The notes beneath the pieces were generated by a model. The model saw only the letters and a list, made by a program, of their open reading frames with translations, was not told the DNA's origin and did not search any database. From Pagrus major (lineage: Eukaryota > Chordata > Actinopteri > Spariformes > Sparidae): DNA of 64,000 nucleotides. The stretch spans positions 22,681,958 through 22,745,957 of the forward strand of contig NC_133219.1 of assembly GCF_040436345.1 (NCBI RefSeq), given 5' to 3'. Positions 59,886 to 64,000 of the stretch are shown here, in pieces (position 1 is the stretch's first letter; each line of letters opens with the position of its first letter). The position numbers were made by a program, and so were the translations under genes.

Positions 59886-61220
59886 CTATACTGGCTGAAC
59901 GAGACACAGCAGTTCCCATTGGATTCCGGTGAAATTTGTATTTTTGGTGAATATTTTAGTGAAAAGGTACAATGTTTCATGAGACTGCCTTAAGGCTGGG
60001 GCTAGGGTTAGGGTTAGGGTTAGGGTTAGGGTTAGGGCTAGGGTTAGGGTTAGGGTTAGGGTTAGGGTTACGGTCGTCTTTTGACCGAATGACTCGAAAT
60101 TCGGCACGAATGTGGTCCTCTACTGGCTGAACGAGGGAGAGCAGTTCCCATTGGATTCCGTTGAAATTTGTATTTTTGGTGAATATTTTAAAGAAAAAAG
60201 TGGCCATTTTTCATGAAAACCTCAGCCCATTTTTTCAATAGCTTCCAGGTCTTTGGACCGATTGACTCGAAATCGCTCCCAAATGTGGTCCTATACTGGC
60301 TGAACAAGACACAGCAGTTCCCATTGGATTCCGTTGAAATTTGTATTTTTGGTGAATATTTTAAAGAAAAAAGTGGCCATTTTTCATGAAAACCTCAGCC
60401 CATTTTTTCAATAGCTTCCAGGTCTTTGGACCGATTGACTCGAAATCGCTCCCAAATGTGGTCCTATACTGGCTGAACGAGACACAGCAGTTCCCATTGG
60501 ATTCCGGTGAAATTTGTATTTTTGGTGAATATTTTAGTGAAAAGGTACAATGTTTCATGAGACTGCCTTAAGGCTGGGGCTAGGGTTAGGGTTAGGGTTA
60601 GGGTTAGGGTTAGGGCTAGGGTTAGGGTTAGGGTTAGGGTTACGGTCGTCTTTTGACCGAATGACTCGAAATTCGGCACGAATGTGGTCCTCTACTGGCT
60701 GAACGAGGGAGAGCAGTTCCCATTGGATTCCGTTGAAATTTGTATTTTTGGTGAATATTTTAAAGAAAAAAGTGGCCATTTTTCATGAAAACCTCAGCCC
60801 ATTTTTTCAATAGCTTCCAGGTCTTTGGACCGATTGACTCGAAATCGCTCCCAAATGTGGTCCTATACTGGCTGAACGAGACACAGCAGTTCCCATTGGA
60901 TTCCGGTCAAATTTGTATTTTTGGTGAATATTTTAGTGAAAAGGTACAATGTTTCATGAGACTGCCTTAAGGCTGGGGCTAGGGTTAGGGTTAGGGTTAG
61001 GGTTAGGGCTAGGGTTAGGGTTAGGGTTAGGGTTAGGGTTAGGGCTAGGGCTAGGGTTAGGGTTAGGGTTAGGGTTAGGGTTACGGTCGTCTTTTGACCG
61101 AATGACTCGAAATTCGGCACGAATGTGGTCCTCTACTGGCTGAACGAGGGAGAGCAGTTCCCATTGGATTCCGTTGAAATTTGTATTTTTGGTGAATATT
61201 TTAAAGAAAAAAGTGGCCAT
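59886..61220 (+). repeat. B-type satellite cassette 5
   Basis: Copy of cassette 3 displaced by 5480 bp. Confidence 0.9.
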
Positions 61221-63578
61221 TTTTCATGAAAACCTCGGGCCATTTTTTCAATAGCTTCCAGGTCTTTGGACCGATTGACTCGAAATCGCTCCCAAATGTG
61301 GTCCTATAGCGGCTGAACGAGACACAGCAGTCCCCACCGGATTCTGGTGGAATTTGTATTTTTGGCGAATATTTTAGTGAAAAGGGACAGTGTTTCAGGA
61401 GACTGGCTTAAGGCTGGGGTTAGGGTTAGGGTTAGGGTTAGGGTTATGGGGCTAGGGTTAGGGTTAGGGTTCCGCTTGGCCGATTGACTCCAAATTGACC
61501 ACAAATGTCGGCGGTGCTGGCGGAAAGAAAAAAAAGCAGTTTTTATTGGATTCCGGTGGAATTTGTATTTTTGGTGAATATTTTAAAGAAAAAAGTGGCC
61601 ATTTTTCATGAAAACCTCGGGCCATTTTTTCAATAGCTTCCAGGTCTTTGGACCGATTGACTCGAAATCGCTCCCAAATGTGGTCCTATAGCGGCTGAAC
61701 GAGACACCGCAGTCCGCACCGGATTCCGGTGGAATTTGTATTTTTGGCGAATATTTTAGTGAAAAGGGACAGTGTTTCAGGAGACTGGCTTAAGGCTGGG
61801 GTTAGGGTTAGGGTTAGGGTTATGGGGCTAGGGTTAGGGTTAGGGTTCCGCTTGGCCGATTGACTCCAAATTGACCACAAATGTCGGCGGTGCTGGCGGA
61901 AAGAAAAAAAAGCAGTTTTTATTGGATTCCGGTGGAATTTGTATTTTTGGTGAATATTTTAAAGAAAAAAGTGGCCATTTTTCATGAAAACCTCGGGCCA
62001 TTTTTTCAATAGCTTCCAGGTCTTTGGACCAATTGACTCGAACTCGCTCCCAAATGTGGTCCTATAGCGGCTGAACGAGACACAGCAGTCCCCACCGGAT
62101 TCCGGTGGAATTTGTATTTTTGGCGAATATTTTAGTGAAAAGGGACAGTGTTTCAGGAGACTGGCTTAAGGCTGGGGTTAGGGTTAGGGTTAGGGTTAGG
62201 GTTATGGGGCTAGGGTTAGGGTTAGGGTTCCGCTTGGCCGATTGACTCCAAATTGACCACAAATGTCGGCGGTGCTGGCGGAAAGAAAAAAAAGCAGTTT
62301 TTATTGGATTCCGGTGGAATTTGTATTTTTGGTGAATATTTTAAAGAAAAAAGTGGCCATTTTTCATGAAAACCTCGGGCCATTTTTTCAATAGCTTCCA
62401 GGTCTTTGGACCGATTGACTCGAAATCGCTCCCAAATGTGGTCCTATAGCGGCTGAACGAGACACAGCAGTCCCCACCGGATTCCGGTGGAATTTGTATT
62501 TTTGGCGAATATTTTAGTGAAAAGGGACAGTGTTTCAGGAGACTGGCTTAAGGCTGGGGTTAGGGTTAGGGTTAGGGTTAGGGTTATGGGGCTAGGGTTA
62601 GGGTTAGGGTTCCGCTTGGCCGATTGACTCCAAATTGACCACAAATGTCGGCGGTGCTGGCGGAAAGAAAAAAAAAGCAGTTTTTATTGGATTCCGGTGG
62701 AATTTGTATTTTTGGTGAATATTTTAAAGAAAAAAGTGGCCATTTTTCATGAAAACCTCGGGCCATTTTTTCAATAGCTTCCAGGTCTTTGGACCGATTG
62801 ACTCGAAATCGCTCCCAAATGTGGTCCTATAGCGGCTGAACGAGACACAGCAGTCCCCACCGGATTCCGGTGGAATTTGTATTTTTGGCGAATATTTTAG
62901 TGAAAAGGGACAGTGTTTCAGGAGACTGGCTTAAGGCTGGGGTTAGGGTTAGGGTTAGGGTTAGGGTTATGGGGCTAGGGTTAGGGTTAGGGTTCCGGTT
63001 GGCCGATTGACTCCAAATTGACCACAAATGTCGGCGGTGCTGGCGGAAAGAAAAAAAAGCAGTTTTTATTGGATTCCGGTGGAATTTGTATTTTTGGTGA
63101 ATATTTTAAAGAAAAAAGTGGCCATTTTTCATGAAAACCTCGGGCCATTTTTTCAATAGCTTCCAGGTCTTTGGACCAATTGACTCGAACTCGCTCCCAA
63201 ATGTGGTCCTATAGCGGCTGAACGAGACACAGCAGTCCCCACCGGATTCCGGTGGAATTTGTATTTTTGGCGAATATTTTAGTGAAAAGGGACAGTGTTT
63301 CAGGAGACTGGCTTAAGGCTGGGGTTAGGGTTAGGGTTATGGGGCTAGGGTTAGGGTTAGGGTTCCGCTTGGCCGATTGACTCCAAATTGACCACAAATG
63401 TCGGCGGTGCTGGCGGAAAGAAAAAAAAGCAGTTTTTATTGGATTCCGGTGGAATTTGTATTTTTGGTGAATATTTTAAAGAAAAAAGTGGCCATTTTTC
63501 ATGAAAACCTCGGGCCATTTTTTCAATAGCTTCCAGGTCTTTGGACCGATTGACTCGAAATCGCTCCCAAATGTGGTC
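61221..63578 (+). repeat. Run of 6 A-type units
   Basis: Anchors at 61304, 61686, 62062, 62444, 62827 and 63209. There is one more unit than in the comparable runs; the unit at 62827 has a private change (TTCCGGTTGGCC instead of TTCCGCTTGGCC). The first four match 47009-48149 at a distance of 14295 bp. Confidence 0.9.
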
Positions 63579-64000
63579 CTATACTGGCTGAACGAGACAC
63601 AGCAGTTCCCATTGGATTCCGGTGAAATTTGTATTTTTGGTGAATATTTTAGTGAAAAGGTACAATGTTTCATGAGACTGCCTTAAGGCTGGGGCTAGGG
63701 TTAGGGTTAGGGTTAGGGTTAGGGTTAGGGCTAGGGTTAGGGTTAGGGTTAGGGTTAGGGCTAGGGTTAGGGTTAGGGTTAGGGTTACGGTCGTCTTTTG
63801 ACCGAATGACTCGAAATTCGGCACGAATGTGGTCCTCTACTGGCTGAACGAGGGAGAGCAGTTCCCATTGGATTCCGTTGAAATTTGTATTTTTGGTGAA
63901 TATTTTAAAGAAAAAAGTGGCCATTTTTCATGAAAACCTCAGCCCATTTTTTCAATAGCTTCCAGGTCTTTGGACCGATTGACTCGAAATCGCTCCCAAA
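63579..64000 (+). repeat. B-type satellite cassette 6, cut by the window end
   Basis: Begins like cassette 1, including its longer hexamer block, rather than like cassettes 2-5. The rest lies outside the window. Confidence 0.9.

Larger units (their letters stand above)
38041..64000 (+). repeat. Telomere-motif satellite array with nested higher-order repeats
   Basis: An uninterrupted tandem array of about 26 kb running off the right edge. The basic unit is 370, 376 or 382 bp (48 A-type units counted by the anchor CTATAGCGGCTGAACG) plus diverged B-type units (anchor CTATACTGGCTGAACG). Each unit is a dimer: both halves contain GGATTCCGGTGGAATTTG, then TATTTTTGGYGAATATTTTA, then a GACCGATTGACTCSAAAT-like block. 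The second half also carries 2-4 TTAGGG hexamers, a degenerate TTATGGGGCTAGGG, and two more hexamers. The many short open frames that repeat through the array are by-products (TTAGGG read as NPNPNP, TLTLTL or GLGLGL) and are not genes. I know no named family for this satellite. Confidence 0.97.

Noticed and set aside
38270..64000. Dozens of repeated open frames of 60-98 codons on both strands, with NPNPNP, TLTLTL or GLGLGL stretches
   Set aside because: They arise from reading the TTAGGG hexamers and flanking satellite in frame. They recur in every unit and change frame with each hexamer gain or loss; there is no gene context.
38041..64000. CRISPR-like regular repetition
   Set aside because: Units are 370-382 bp head-to-tail with no unique spacers, in a vertebrate genome.

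Overview
The window is vertebrate nuclear DNA, almost certainly from a teleost fish and probably a percomorph. Three genes with spliced, canonical GT-AG exons are present. They are surrounded by dispersed repeats that I recognise as typical of teleost genomes: short elements with terminal inverted repeats, a tRNA-derived SINE, and retroposon 3' tails. All three genes lie on the minus strand. From right to left they are isca1 (mitochondrial iron-sulfur cluster assembly, 4 exons, 129 aa), a kisspeptin receptor (6 coding exons, 370 aa, with a TATA-type promoter and a probable non-coding first exon) and psat1 (phosphoserine aminotransferase, 9 exons, 368 aa). Each model was joined exon by exon, and the reading phases and lengths close exactly.

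Layout. 1-18.5 kb: no confident gene. This looks like the edge of a gene desert, with several stretches resembling conserved regulatory DNA (homeodomain-type TAAT/ATTA clusters) among mobile-element remnants. 18.55-25.08 kb: psat1. 27.33-30.38 kb: the kisspeptin receptor. 33.56-37.01 kb: isca1 with a TATA-less, CCAAT/ETS-type promoter. 37.6-38.04 kb: decayed satellite monomers. 38.04 kb to the window end: an uninterrupted satellite array of about 26 kb that runs off the right edge.

The satellite is the most unusual part. Its basic unit is a 370/376/382-bp dimer of two related halves of about 190 bp, one of which carries a block of TTAGGG hexamers. The three unit lengths differ by exactly one hexamer. 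From 48.9 kb onward a second, diverged unit class (B) appears in cassettes. These alternate with runs of 5, 2, 5, 2 and 6 ordinary (A) units, giving 2170- and 3310-bp blocks, a 5480-bp super-period, and a return of the 47-49 kb sequence about 14.3-14.7 kb later. All G-rich hexamers point rightward, so if the locus is subtelomeric the chromosome end lies to the right.

A second structural finding is a ~350-bp inverted duplication. It links the exon 3/intron 3 boundary of psat1 with the upstream flank of the kisspeptin receptor, with roughly 93% identity by eye, and the psat1 splice donor is retained in the copy.

The three genes do not form a functional unit. They act in serine biosynthesis, neuroendocrine signalling and Fe-S assembly respectively; they are neighbours by synteny only.
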